Shown: positions 34,970 through 43,578, counted from the stretch's first letter. The stretch: 64,000 bases of DNA from Falsiroseomonas stagni DSM 19981 (GCF_900114315.1 NZ_FOSQ01000001.1:408687-472686); one strand, 5' to 3'. Notes: a model not told the origin generated them from the letters alone. Translations and numbers: made by a program.

Positions 34970-35716
34970 ATGGCCATCCTGCAACGCCGCAACCTCCTCG
35001 GCCTCGGCGCCGCGCTCGGCTCCACCCTCGGGGCCACCCTCTGGGCCACGCCGCGCAGCGCCCTGGCGCAGGCGGCCCCGGCGCCCACCGGCCCGCACAC
35101 GCTCGCGCCCCTGCCCTACGCCTTCGACGCGAATGAGGCCGCGATCGATGCCCGGACCATGGAACTGCACTGGCGCTTCCACCATGGCGGCCAGGTCAAC
35201 AACCTGAACATGGCGATCCGGGAGCATACGGCCCTGCAGGCCCTGCCGCTGGACCAGCTGCTGATGAATCTCGGCCAGGTGCCGGAAGCCGTGCGCACCG
35301 CGGTCCGCAACAATGGCGGCGGCCATGCCAACCATTCCATGTTCTGGGGCATCATGGGTGGCCGGGGGGGCGAGCCCACCGGCGAACTCGCCGCCGCCAT
35401 CGCCCAGGACTTCACCGATTTCGCCACCTTCAGGAACCGCTTCAACGCGGCGGCGAACGGCGTCTTCGGCAGCGGCTGGGCCTTCGTCACCGTGACCCAG
35501 GCCGGGCGCCTGGCGATCGTCACCCGGCCCGGCCAGGACAACCCGCTGATGGACGGCCAGCGTGTGCTGATCGGCAATGATGTCTGGGAACACGCCTACT
35601 ACCTGCGCTACCAGAACCGCCGGGCCGAATACACGGCGAACTGGTGGAACGTCATCGACTGGTCGAAGGTCGCGACGCGCTACGCCGCCGCCAAGGCGGG
35701 CACGCTGACGGTGTGA
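34970..35716 (+). CDS. Exported superoxide dismutase (Mn-type fold) with Gln at the gateway Tyr position
   Basis: Protein of 248 residues. A Tat-like leader (QRRNLLGLGAALG, ending ALAQA) predicts a periplasmic enzyme. Metal ligands are His67 in MELHWRFHH, His in GGHANHSMFW, and Asp/His in NDVWEHAYYLRYQNRR. GGGHANHS and the Gln in RPGQDNP point to Mn rather than Fe. The usual HHxxY gateway tyrosine (Tyr34 of E. coli MnSOD) is Gln75, and the preceding HxK is Trp-Arg-Phe. It converts superoxide to peroxide and oxygen; the substitution may slow or change this. The start follows AGGGAAAGGA. Confidence 0.9.
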   Translation: MAILQRRNLLGLGAALGSTLGATLWATPRSALAQAAPAPTGPHTLAPLPYAFDANEAAIDARTMELHWRFHHGGQVNNLNMAIREHTALQALPLDQLLMNLGQVPEAVRTAVRNNGGGHANHSMFWGIMGGRGGEPTGELAAAIAQDFTDFATFRNRFNAAANGVFGSGWAFVTVTQAGRLAIVTRPGQDNPLMDGQRVLIGNDVWEHAYYLRYQNRRAEYTANWWNVIDWSKVATRYAAAKAGTLTV

Positions 35717-35735
35717 CGCCCGCGGGGGGGTGTCA

Positions 35736-35791
35736 GAAGGGGGAGCGCTGCTCCCCCTTCACCCCCTCGCCAGGGTCGAAGGCGACCCTGG
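35736..35791. repeat. Paired hairpins after the dismutase gene (intergenic repeat family, copy 2)
   Basis: 11-bp perfect stem 35736-35746/35750-35760 with loop GCT, then CCAGGGTC/GACCCTGG at 35770-35777/35784-35791. It starts 20 bases after the stop and may act as terminator for the dismutase gene, while matching the elements at 31542 and 39153. Confidence 0.75.
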
Positions 35792-35855
35792 ACCGCCGGA
35801 ACTGCAACCCCCCTCCCGCCGTTGGCCACGAACACCGCAAGGGTTCGTCGTCACC

Positions 35856-37184
35856 ATGGCCGTCCGCCTGAAGAAGCTCTCCGACCAGACCATCGTCATC
35901 ACCGGCGCCTCCTCCGGCATCGGCCTCGCCACCGCCCGCATGGCCGCCGGCTGCGGCGCCGCGGTGGTGCTGGTGGCGCGCGACGAACCCTCCCTCGCCA
36001 CCGCCGTGACCGGCATCCGGGAGGCTGGTGGCCGCGCCGAATACAGGGTGGCCGATGTCGCGGACCTCGACGCGATGGAGCGTGTGGCGCGCTTCGCCGT
36101 GGAGAAATTCGGCGGTATCGACACCTGGGTGAACGATGCCGGCGCCAGCATCTACGGCACGCAGGAACAGACGCCGATCGAGGATCAGCGCCGCCTGTTC
36201 GACACCAACTACTGGGGCGTGGTGCATGGAAGCCTGGTCGCCGCGCGGCGCCTGAAATCCCGCGGCGGCGCCATCATCAATGTCGGCTCCGTCCTGTCGG
36301 ACCGTGCCATCGCCTACCAGGGCACCTATTCCGCCACCAAGCACGCGGTGAAGGGCTTCACCGATGCGCTGCGGATGGAATTGCGGGCGGAAGGCGCGCC
36401 GATCAGCGTCACGCTGGTGAAACCGGCGGCCATCGACAGCCTCTTCGCCGAACACGCCCGCAACCTGCTGGGCTCCCCGGGCCTGGCCGTGCCGCCGCCG
36501 ACCTATGATCCGAAGGTCGTGGCCCGCGCCATCCTCTTCGCCGCTACCACGCCGCGGCGCGACCTCTATGTCGGTGGCGGCGGGCTGATGGTCTCCGTCC
36601 TCGGCACGCTGTTCCCGCGCGCGACGGATGCGCTGATGGCTAAGGGCGCGCGCGCCGCGCAGACCAGCCTTCATGCCGGCCGGCCCGGCCGCCGCGACAA
36701 TCTGGCGGAGGGCCGCCCGGGCGGGGAGGAACGGTCCAGCCTGCCCGGCCCGGCGGCGCGCCAGACCAGCCTGGTGCTGGAAGCGCAGATGCATCCGGTG
36801 GCGACGCTGGCCCTCCTCGCCGGCGGCGTGGCGCTGGTCGCCGGCGCGTTCGCCGCGCGCCGCAGCGGCCATGGCCGCCTGGCGACCTTCGCGATGGACC
36901 ACCTGCCGCGCGGCATGGCGCGCGACCTGCCGCGCCGGCTGGCCGGCTATCGGCCCGACCATCTCCCCGGGCTGCGCGACATCCCGGGCTACGCGTCCCT
37001 GCCCAGCCGCCGGGACCTGCCCGGCCTGCCCAGGGCCCGCGACCTGCCGGGCTACCGCTATCTGCCCGATGCGCGAGACCTGCCGGGCCGGGCGACCTTC
37101 AACCGCCTGCTGGACCTGCTGCCCGACCCCGCCCGGGTCGGCGCCGAACTCGTCCGCCGCGCCCGCCGCAGCGGCCTGTTCTGA
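35856..37184 (+). CDS. Short-chain dehydrogenase with membrane segment and RDLPG-repeat tail
   Basis: Protein of 442 residues. Residues 1-260 are a classical SDR: TIVITGASSGIGLATA (cofactor site), NDAGASIYG, Ser in NVGSVLSDRAIA, and YSATKHAVKGF (Tyr-Lys). After about 290 comes a linker, a hydrophobic segment (VATLALLAGGVALVAGAFAA) and a C-terminal stretch with at least five RDxPG/RDLP motifs separated by 6-10 residues. Ordinary SDRs of this type end near 330. The tail has no function I recognise. Confidence 0.85.
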   Translation: MAVRLKKLSDQTIVITGASSGIGLATARMAAGCGAAVVLVARDEPSLATAVTGIREAGGRAEYRVADVADLDAMERVARFAVEKFGGIDTWVNDAGASIYGTQEQTPIEDQRRLFDTNYWGVVHGSLVAARRLKSRGGAIINVGSVLSDRAIAYQGTYSATKHAVKGFTDALRMELRAEGAPISVTLVKPAAIDSLFAEHARNLLGSPGLAVPPPTYDPKVVARAILFAATTPRRDLYVGGGGLMVSVLGTLFPRATDALMAKGARAAQTSLHAGRPGRRDNLAEGRPGGEERSSLPGPAARQTSLVLEAQMHPVATLALLAGGVALVAGAFAARRSGHGRLATFAMDHLPRGMARDLPRRLAGYRPDHLPGLRDIPGYASLPSRRDLPGLPRARDLPGYRYLPDARDLPGRATFNRLLDLLPDPARVGAELVRRARRSGLF

Positions 37185-37202
37185 CGCGATCGGCCCCGGC
37201 GG

Positions 37203-38249
37203 TCAGCCGCCGGGGCCTCGCGGCGAAGCCGCGGCGATAGGATCGTCTGGCGAAGCCGCGGCGATAGGATCGTCTGGCGAAGCCGCGGCGATAGGATCGT
37301 CTGGCGAAGCCGCGGTGATACGATTGTTCGGCGCAGCCGCGGCGACACGATCGCCTGGCGCAGCCGCGATGATGTCCTTCGGCGCGTCTGCACCAAGCGG
37401 ATGCGCCTTGCGCCGCCGCAGCCGCCCGCTCCAGGCGCGCGTGAACTCCGCCCCCAGCAGGAAGACCTGTGCGGAGTAGTAGACCCAGAGCAGCACGACC
37501 ACGAGCGCGCCCGCCGCCCCGTATCGCGCCGCGATGCCGCTGCCCCCGATATACCAGCCGATCGCCGCCTTCCCGATGCCGAACAGCAGTGCGGTTCCCA
37601 GCGCCCCCACCGCCACGTCCCGCCAGCGCAGCCGCCGGTCCGGCAGGATCTTGTAGATCGCCGCGAAAAGCATCGCCGTCAGCAGGTAGGAGACCAGCAG
37701 GTTCGCCCCCTGCAGCAGGGGCATCAGCTCCGGCGCCAGCCGTTCGGTCCATTTCCACAGCGCCGCGATGATCGTGGAAGCGATCAGCGAGACCAACAGA
37801 AGAAAGCCCGTGGTCGCGACCAGGCCGATCGACAGCAGCCGGGCCCGCACCAGGGTGGAGATGGTCACCGGCGGCGGCGGCGCCTTCCAGATCGCGTTCA
37901 GCGCGGATTGCAGCTCCGCGAAGACGCCCGACGCGGTGATGAGGAGCACCGCCAGGCTGATCAGCGCCGGGACGCCCGACGCGCCCGCGCCATCCCCGTC
38001 CACGCCCTCCATGATGGCTTCCACCGCCGCCGCGCCTTCGCGGCCGACCAGCGCGCGCAGCTGTTCCGCCACCGCGGCGCTGACCATTTCCTCCCCGAAG
38101 GCGAAGCCGGCGATGGCGACCGCCACCACCAGCAGCGGCGCGATGGAGAACATGGTGTAGCAGGCGATGGCGGCGCCCCGCGTCATCGCCTCGTCCTCGA
38201 TGAAGCCCTCCACCGTCTCCTTGATGATCGACCAGGCGCGTCTCGGCAT
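37203..38249 (-). CDS. YihY/BrkB-family membrane protein with 9-residue C-terminal repeats
   Basis: Protein of 348 residues with about six membrane helices. AMTRGAAIACYTMFSIAPLL is the family hallmark and ALNAIWKAPPP the conserved loop motif. YihY proteins were once called RNase BN but are probably transporters or envelope factors. The ATG lies at the family's usual start. The last 50 residues are a cytoplasmic tail of near-identical 9-residue units (DDPIAAASP) encoded by tandem DNA repeats. Confidence 0.88.
   Translation of the reverse strand: MPRRAWSIIKETVEGFIEDEAMTRGAAIACYTMFSIAPLLVVAVAIAGFAFGEEMVSAAVAEQLRALVGREGAAAVEAIMEGVDGDGAGASGVPALISLAVLLITASGVFAELQSALNAIWKAPPPPVTISTLVRARLLSIGLVATTGFLLLVSLIASTIIAALWKWTERLAPELMPLLQGANLLVSYLLTAMLFAAIYKILPDRRLRWRDVAVGALGTALLFGIGKAAIGWYIGGSGIAARYGAAGALVVVLLWVYYSAQVFLLGAEFTRAWSGRLRRRKAHPLGADAPKDIIAAAPGDRVAAAAPNNRITAASPDDPIAAASPDDPIAAASPDDPIAAASPRGPGG
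37222..37380 (-). repeat. In-frame 27-bp tandem repeats in the YihY tail
   Basis: Three exact 27-bp copies (37222-37248, 37249-37275, 37276-37302) followed by two diverged copies (to 37356) and a partial one (to 37380). The unit length is a multiple of three, so copy number can change without frameshift, altering the tail length. Confidence 0.9.
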
Positions 38250-38370
38250 CGCAGCATCCCATTCCCGCGCATCCCGCAACGGCCCGGCCGGCACGGGGTT
38301 GCCATCCCCCGGCTTGGCAAGCGCGGCCGGGCATCGTAGGGGCGGGCGACAGACCGGGAGTGACCACGGC

Positions 38371-38799
38371 ATGGCCGACATCGAGATCGACATCGGGGGC
38401 GAGATCTTCCACGCCTTCTACGAGGAGAAGGACGCGCCGAAGACGGTCGCCCGCTTCCGCGAGCTGCTGCCCTTCAGCGACCGCATCATCCATGTCCGCT
38501 GGTCCGGCGAGGCCTGCTGGATCCCGATGGGCGAACGCGACCTCTCCATCGGGTATGAGAACGCGACCAGCCACCCGGCCCCCGGCCAGATCATCGTCTA
38601 TCCCGGTGGCCTGCCGACCAGCGTGAGCGAGACGGAGATCCTCCTCGCCTACGGCGCCGTCGCCTTCGCCTCCAAGGCCGGGCCGCTGGCGGGCAACCAT
38701 TTCCTCACGATCCGGGAAGGCCTGGATCGCCTCTACAAGATCGGGCGTTCGGTCCTCTGGGACGGCAACAAGCCCATCACCTTCAGGAAGGCAGGCTGA
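38371..38799 (+). CDS. DUF3830 family protein (cyclophilin-like fold)
   Basis: Protein of 142 residues. [20 protein letters not shown] then [12 protein letters not shown] and [10 protein letters not shown] are the DUF3830 pattern. The family adopts a cyclophilin-like fold and is often beside amidohydrolases or dehydrogenases in catabolic operons. Its reaction is unknown. It ends two bases before the FKBP gene, so the two are one transcription unit. Confidence 0.85.
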   Translation: MADIEIDIGGEIFHAFYEEKDAPKTVARFRELLPFSDRIIHVRWSGEACWIPMGERDLSIGYENATSHPAPGQIIVYPGGLPTSVSETEILLAYGAVAFASKAGPLAGNHFLTIREGLDRLYKIGRSVLWDGNKPITFRKAG

Positions 38800-38801
38800 C
38801 C

Positions 38802-39146
38802 ATGGCACTGGGCATGACCGACATCACCGAGGGCACGGGGACCATGGCGGTCTCCGGCAAGCAGGTGACCGTGCACTACACCGGCTGGCTGTTCGATCCG
38901 AAGGCGCCGGAGAACAAGGGCAGGAAGTTCGACAGCTCCCGCGACCGCGGCGACCCCTTCGGCTTCCCGCTTGGCGCCGGCCATGTGATCCAGGGCTGGG
39001 ACCGTGGCGTGGCCGGCATGCGCGTGGGCGGCCATCGCCGCCTGACCATCCCGCCGGAGTTCGGCTATGGCGCGCGCGGCGCCGGCGGCGTGATCCCGCC
39101 GAACGCCACGCTGGTGTTTGACGTGGAACTGCTGGCCGTCGGCTGA
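38802..39146 (+). CDS. FKBP-type peptidyl-prolyl cis-trans isomerase
   Basis: Protein of 114 residues, a single FKBP domain without signal peptide: [52 protein letters not shown] and [20 protein letters not shown] are the conserved active-site strands. It speeds proline isomerisation during folding in the cytoplasm. Directly after the cyclophilin-fold DUF3830 gene. Confidence 0.95.
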   Translation: MALGMTDITEGTGTMAVSGKQVTVHYTGWLFDPKAPENKGRKFDSSRDRGDPFGFPLGAGHVIQGWDRGVAGMRVGGHRRLTIPPEFGYGARGAGGVIPPNATLVFDVELLAVG

Positions 39147-39152
39147 GGGCCC

Positions 39153-39297
39153 GCAGGGGGGCGCCGCCCCCCTGCACCCCCCGCCAGGGTCCAGCGGGAC
39201 CCTGGACCGCGTCAAATTGACGATGGTCCAGGGGGCTCTGCCCCCCAAATCTTCCACAGGGGGCGGATGGGGGCTGGGGAAGGCAGCGCCTTCCCCA
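39153..39297. repeat. Hairpin cluster after the FKBP gene (intergenic repeat family, copy 3)
   Basis: The 350-bp gap after the FKBP gene has no gene; it holds stems 39153-39162/39166-39175 (loop GCC), CCAGGGTCC/GGACCCTGG at 39184-39205, a G-run/C-run hairpin at about 39230-39246, and 39275-39284/39288-39297 (loop AGC). Its first two hairpins match the order and sequence type seen after the dismutase gene. Confidence 0.75.
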
Positions 39298-39497
39298 GGG
39301 TCACCCGCACCAATCCCCTTGCCCTCCGCGCCCCACTCGCGATACACGCCGCCCCAGCATCAGGAGTTGGGCCGACGCCCAACGCCAACCTGCCTTCCCG
39401 GGCAAGGTGGCGCCCCCGCAAGGGGGGATGCGGCCTCACCGGCAACCAATCGGGCAGCGCCGCCGTCGGTTTGACCTCCTGGATCATGGAGGACGGC

Positions 39498-39791
39498 ATG
39501 CTGGACAGCGCGGGGACGCCCCCGGATCTCACCCTTCTTCTCGGCCCGCATGATGCGGCGGAATTCGTCGCATTCTGCGAATGGCGGGACCGCCTCGGGC
39601 GATGTTCACCCTCCCTCCTCTATGTCGTGGTGCATCGCCGCGGCGGGGAGAGTTGGACCCAGGCCATCCGCATCCTGCCCGATCGCCGCCCAGGCCACCT
39701 GACCATCCATGTGGAGCGCATCCGGGACGGCGACGAACGCGCCGCGCTGCGCGCCTGGCTGCTGGCGGCCGCGGCGGGCATGAAGCGGTAG
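39498..39791 (+). CDS. Small hypothetical protein
   Basis: Protein of 97 residues, not recognised. Start chosen because GGAGG lies five bases before this ATG. LTLLLGPHDAAEFVAFCEW and LTIHVERIRDGDERAALRAW look like a compact alpha/beta protein with good codon bias; no motif, signal or membrane helix. It sits between a repeat cluster and the GlmU-like gene. Confidence 0.55.
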   Translation: MLDSAGTPPDLTLLLGPHDAAEFVAFCEWRDRLGRCSPSLLYVVVHRRGGESWTQAIRILPDRRPGHLTIHVERIRDGDERAALRAWLLAAAAGMKR

Positions 39792-39871
39792 CGCGCCTCG
39801 CATTCCGCAAGGCATGGCGCTTGCCCTCCGCGTCCCGCCGGCCCGCCTGACGCGGGCCGTGGGAACTCATC

Positions 39872-40636
39872 ATGCCCAGGCCGCGCCGATCCCGATCATC
39901 CGCCTCCGCCGGCATCGCCCTGATCCTGGCGGCACGCCACGGCATGGGCGGCATGCCGCCCCTGCCGGCGCAACCCATCGGCGGCCGGCCGATGCTCCAC
40001 CATGTGCTGGAGGTCGCCGCCGCCGTCTTCGACCGGGCGATCCTGGTGATCGGCCCGGAAATGGCGGACATGCCGCCGGCGGCGTCGCCCCATCGCACCC
40101 TGGTGCAGCGCGACCGCCGCGGCTCCGCCCATGCCGCGCTGCAGGCGGCACCCCTGCTGGCCGGCTTCCAGGGCGATGCGGCGGTGATCCGCGGCGACCT
40201 GCCCGCGCTGTCCGTCGCCACCCTCCAATCCCTCCGCGACGCGCGGGCTGATGGCGCGCACCTGGCCCTGCTGGCCTTCCGCCCGACCTGCCCCACGGCG
40301 CTCGCCCGCGTCGTCGCCTGCCCCGATACCGGCCTGGTGGAACGCGTGGTCCCCTGGGCGGAGGCCACGGCGGCGGAGCGCGCCATCGGGCTCTGCGATG
40401 CCGGCGTCCTCTGCGCCCGCAGCGTGGACCTGGTGCGCTGGCTGCGCGCCGTGCGCCCGGCCGATGCGCGGGGCGAACTGCGCCTGACCGACATCGTCGC
40501 GGTGGCGCGAAATGAAGGCCGCCAGGTCGTCGCCATCGAGGGCCCGGCCGCGGAACTCACGCCCCTCGACACGCCGGAGGCGCTGATCGAGGCCGCCGCG
40601 CTGGACCGCCTCTCCCGCCACCTGAAGGCCGCCTGA
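39872..40636 (+). CDS. GlmU-like nucleotidyltransferase domain, degenerate at the active site
   Basis: Protein of 254 residues similar to the N-terminal uridyltransferase half of GlmU: LILAARHGMGGMPPL opens it, GGRPMLHHVLEVA is the hexosamine-site helix, LVQRDRRGSAHAAL, IRGDLPALS, LCDAGVLCARS and RGELRLTDIVAVA follow in the right order. However, the GxGTRM loop and the PK pair that bind nucleotide phosphates are replaced, and the left-handed beta-helix acetyltransferase half is missing. Either a changed substrate or a non-catalytic protein. Confidence 0.75.
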   Translation: MPRPRRSRSSASAGIALILAARHGMGGMPPLPAQPIGGRPMLHHVLEVAAAVFDRAILVIGPEMADMPPAASPHRTLVQRDRRGSAHAALQAAPLLAGFQGDAAVIRGDLPALSVATLQSLRDARADGAHLALLAFRPTCPTALARVVACPDTGLVERVVPWAEATAAERAIGLCDAGVLCARSVDLVRWLRAVRPADARGELRLTDIVAVARNEGRQVVAIEGPAAELTPLDTPEALIEAAALDRLSRHLKAA

Positions 40637-40697
40637 TCCTTCATTGACACCACGGGGCCGCCTGCGATCCTGACCGCAAAAGCGGAGGATCGGGTCC

Positions 40698-41663
40698 ATG
40701 CATCGCCGGACATTGCTTGCAGCCGGGGCCTTGCTGCCCCTGGCCATCCCCGCCCTGGCGCAGGGGCGGCCCGTGCGCCTCGTCGTCCCCGCCGCGCCGG
40801 GCGGCGCCATCGATGTCATCGGCCGCCTCTACGCCCAGCGCCTCGCGGTACGCTCCGGCCAGAACTGGGTCATCGAGAACCGCGCCGGCGGCAACAACAC
40901 CATCGGCGCGGCGGAGGTCGCCCGCAGCGCGCCGGATGCCCAGACCTTCCTGGTGAATGCCGACATCCACCTGATGGGCACGCGGGTCGTCCGCAACCTC
41001 TCCTACGACCCTGTCGCCGACTTCACGCCCATCGCGCGCCTGGCCACCGCGCCGCTGCTGGTCGTCGGCCATCCCGAGCAATCCCGTGCGCGGACCATGC
41101 AGGAGCTGGCGGCGGCAATGCGGCGCGACCCGCGCCACTACACCTTCTCCACCTCCGGCGCCGGTTCCATGGCCCATCTGGCGGCGGAAGGGCTGAAGCG
41201 CGCGGTCGGCGCGGATGACGCGGTGGTGGCGCATTACCGGGGCACGGCGCCGGCCATCAACGATGTCGTCGCTGGCAATGTCGCGCTGATGGTCGCACCC
41301 CTGCTTTCCGCCCAGCCCCTGGTCCAGGCCGGGCGGCTGCGCGCCTTCGCGCTGATCGGCGCGCCCGCCCGCAGCGCCGCCATGCCCGATGTGCCGACCA
41401 TCGCGGAGGCCGGCGTCACCGGCATCGACTTCCTGCTGTGGTACGCCGTCTGGGGGCCGAAGGGCCTGCCCGCCGCGGCGGCGGAGGCGCTGGCCCGCCA
41501 GCTCAACGAGATCGGCCAGGAAGCCGAGATCGCCCGCCGCCTGTTGGAGATGGGCGCGGACGCCTTCACCACCGACACGCCCGCCGCCTTCGCCGCCTTC
41601 ATCGCGCAGGAGAACGTCAAGAACGGCCGGATCGCGGACCTCGCGGGCATCCAGCCGGAATGA
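40698..41663 (+). CDS. Bug/TctC tripartite-tricarboxylate receptor, periplasmic (second copy)
   Basis: Protein of 321 residues. Signal peptide ends PALAQ near residue 21, then RPVRLVVPAAPGGAIDVIGR and ENRAGGNNTIGAAEVA. Later YHYRGTAP-like and DVPTIAEAGVTGIDF are the usual Bug landmarks. It leads an operon with a flavin hydroxylase and an aldolase, joined by ATGA overlaps, so it probably binds an aromatic or hydroxy acid for that pathway. No TctA/TctB nearby. Confidence 0.9.
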   Translation: MHRRTLLAAGALLPLAIPALAQGRPVRLVVPAAPGGAIDVIGRLYAQRLAVRSGQNWVIENRAGGNNTIGAAEVARSAPDAQTFLVNADIHLMGTRVVRNLSYDPVADFTPIARLATAPLLVVGHPEQSRARTMQELAAAMRRDPRHYTFSTSGAGSMAHLAAEGLKRAVGADDAVVAHYRGTAPAINDVVAGNVALMVAPLLSAQPLVQAGRLRAFALIGAPARSAAMPDVPTIAEAGVTGIDFLLWYAVWGPKGLPAAAAEALARQLNEIGQEAEIARRLLEMGADAFTTDTPAAFAAFIAQENVKNGRIADLAGIQPE

Positions 41664-42859
41664 CCGGCCTGCCCATCCTGATCGCCGGCGGCGGCATCGG
41701 CGGCCTCGCCACCGCCCTCGGCCTCGCCCGCCAGGGATTTTCGTCAGTCGTCCTCGAAAAGGCGGCGGCGATGGGGGAGGTGGGGGCGGGCATCCAGCTC
41801 GGCCCCAACGCCTTCCATGCTTTCGACTGGCTCGGCGTCGGCGATACGGCGCGCGCCATGGCGATCTATGTCGACCGGCTGCGGCTGATGGATGCGCTGA
41901 CGGCGGAGGAGATCTGCCACATCGACCTCGGCGAGGATTTTCGCCAGTGCTTCGGCAATCCCTACGCCGTCATCCACCGTGGCGACCTGCATGGTGTTTT
42001 CCTGCAGGGATGCCGAGGCAACGATTCCGTCACGCTGCGGACCTCGGCGGAGGTGGTGGCGTATGAGCAGGACAGCGCAGGCGTCACCGCGATCCTTGCC
42101 AGCGGCGAACGCCTGCGCGGCCGCGCGCTGATCGGCGCCGATGGCCTCTGGTCAAAGGTGCGGCGGCAGCTGGTGGGCGATGGCGCGCCGCGCGTCTCCG
42201 GCCACACCACCTATCGCAGCGTGATCCCGACGGAACAGATGCCCGAGGAACTGCGCTGGAACGCCGCGACACTCTGGGCCGGCCCGAAATGCCACATCGT
42301 CCATTACCCCTTGCAGGGCTGGAAGACCTTCAACCTGGTCGTCACCTACCACAATGACGCGCCGGAGCCCGTCGCCGGCAAGCCGGTGGAGGCCGAGGAA
42401 GTCTTCCGCGGCTTCACCCATGTGCATCCGATGGCGCAGCAGATCATCCGCCAGGGCCGGGACTGGAAGCTCTGGGTGCTGTGCGACCGCGATCCGATCG
42501 AGCAATGGGTCGATGGCCGCGTCGCCCTCCTCGGCGATGCCGCGCATCCCATGATGCAGTACATGGCGCAGGGCGCCTGCATGGCGATGGAGGATGCGGT
42601 CTGCCTGGCGCAGACCCTCGCCGCCCACCAGGGCGACATCGAAGCGGCGCTGCCCGCCTATCGCGATGCCCGCGCGCTGCGCACCGCCCGCGTGCAGCTG
42701 CAATCCCGCGCCATCGGCGACCATGTCTACCACCCCGCCGGCGCCCATGCCGCGCTGCGCAACGCCATCATGGCCGCGAAGTCGCAGGCGGAATGGCGCA
42801 GCACCCTCGCCTGGCTCTATGGCGGCACCGGCCCCTTCACGCAGGACACAGCAGCATGA
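41660..42859 (+). CDS. FAD-dependent aromatic hydroxylase (3-hydroxybenzoate 6-hydroxylase-like)
   Basis: Protein of 399 residues, group A flavin monooxygenase. ILIAGGGIGGLATALGLARQ is the FAD-binding GxGxxG; DGLWSKVRRQ is the DG motif that also contacts NADH, and GRVALLGDAAHPMMQYMAQG is the GD motif. GAGIQLGPNAFHAFDWLGVG and the overall pattern match 3-hydroxybenzoate 6-hydroxylase and salicylate hydroxylase. It would insert one oxygen into an aromatic acid, giving gentisate in the former case. Substrate is inference. Confidence 0.88.
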   Translation: MTGLPILIAGGGIGGLATALGLARQGFSSVVLEKAAAMGEVGAGIQLGPNAFHAFDWLGVGDTARAMAIYVDRLRLMDALTAEEICHIDLGEDFRQCFGNPYAVIHRGDLHGVFLQGCRGNDSVTLRTSAEVVAYEQDSAGVTAILASGERLRGRALIGADGLWSKVRRQLVGDGAPRVSGHTTYRSVIPTEQMPEELRWNAATLWAGPKCHIVHYPLQGWKTFNLVVTYHNDAPEPVAGKPVEAEEVFRGFTHVHPMAQQIIRQGRDWKLWVLCDRDPIEQWVDGRVALLGDAAHPMMQYMAQGACMAMEDAVCLAQTLAAHQGDIEAALPAYRDARALRTARVQLQSRAIGDHVYHPAGAHAALRNAIMAAKSQAEWRSTLAWLYGGTGPFTQDTAA

Positions 42860-43578
42860 GTTCGGACGCCGTCGCCCACGCCATCCGCGAACTGGTCATC
42901 GCCAACCGCATCCTGGCGAGGGAGGATGTGATCGACGATTTCGGCCATGTCAGCCTGCGCCATCCTGAACGACCGGATCGCTACTTCCTCTCCCGCAGCC
43001 GCAGCCCCGTCGCCGTCACCAGCGACGACATCATGGAATTCGAGCTGGACGGCACGCCCATCGCGCAGAATGGCCGCCGCATCTATTCGGAACGCGCCAT
43101 CCATTCCGCCATCTTCATGGCACGCCCCGAGGTGCGTGCCGTGATCCACCACCACGCCCGCCCCGTCATCCCCTTCACCGTCACGAAGCTCCCCCTCAAG
43201 CCCGTCTTCCACATGGGCAGCGTGATGGGCGCGGAGGTGCCGATGTGGGACAGCCAGGACGAATTCGGCGATACCAACATGCTGGTGGATGACCTGCCGC
43301 GCGGCCATTCGCTCGCCCGCGCGCTCGGCCAGAACCGCAGCGTGCTGCTCGCGCGCCATGGCGCCTGCAATGTGGGCGTGAGCCTGCGCGCCGCCGTCTT
43401 CACCGCCGTCTACATGAAGGACAATGCGGCGATGGTGCTGGCCAGCCTGCCCTTCGGCCCCGTGACCTACCTGACGCCGGGCGAGGTCGAGAAGACCGCC
43501 ACCATGCTGCTCTCCGACATGCCCCTGGCCCGTGCCTGGGACTACTGGATCACGCGCGCAGGCTTCGGGGGGGTTTGA
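42856..43578 (+). CDS. Class II aldolase/adducin family protein
   Basis: Protein of 240 residues. DDFGHVSLRHPERPDRYFLS, HSAIFMARPEVRAVIHHHA (His-His metal site) and LARHGACNVGVSL (third His) form the zinc site of class II fuculose-phosphate-aldolase-like enzymes. Similar genes beside flavin hydroxylases are annotated as decarboxylases or aldolases of aromatic breakdown. The last 29 bases overlap the end of the opposing GGDEF-EAL gene. Confidence 0.88.
   Translation: MSSDAVAHAIRELVIANRILAREDVIDDFGHVSLRHPERPDRYFLSRSRSPVAVTSDDIMEFELDGTPIAQNGRRIYSERAIHSAIFMARPEVRAVIHHHARPVIPFTVTKLPLKPVFHMGSVMGAEVPMWDSQDEFGDTNMLVDDLPRGHSLARALGQNRSVLLARHGACNVGVSLRAAVFTAVYMKDNAAMVLASLPFGPVTYLTPGEVEKTATMLLSDMPLARAWDYWITRAGFGGV

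Noticed and set aside
37222..37380. Possible CRISPR array
   Set aside because: The 27-bp units are directly adjacent with no spacers and are in frame within YihY.
43550..43578. Overlap of the aldolase and GGDEF-EAL genes as a sign of a misplaced end
   Set aside because: Both stops are real and the overlap is only 29 bases of two convergent genes, within the normal range.
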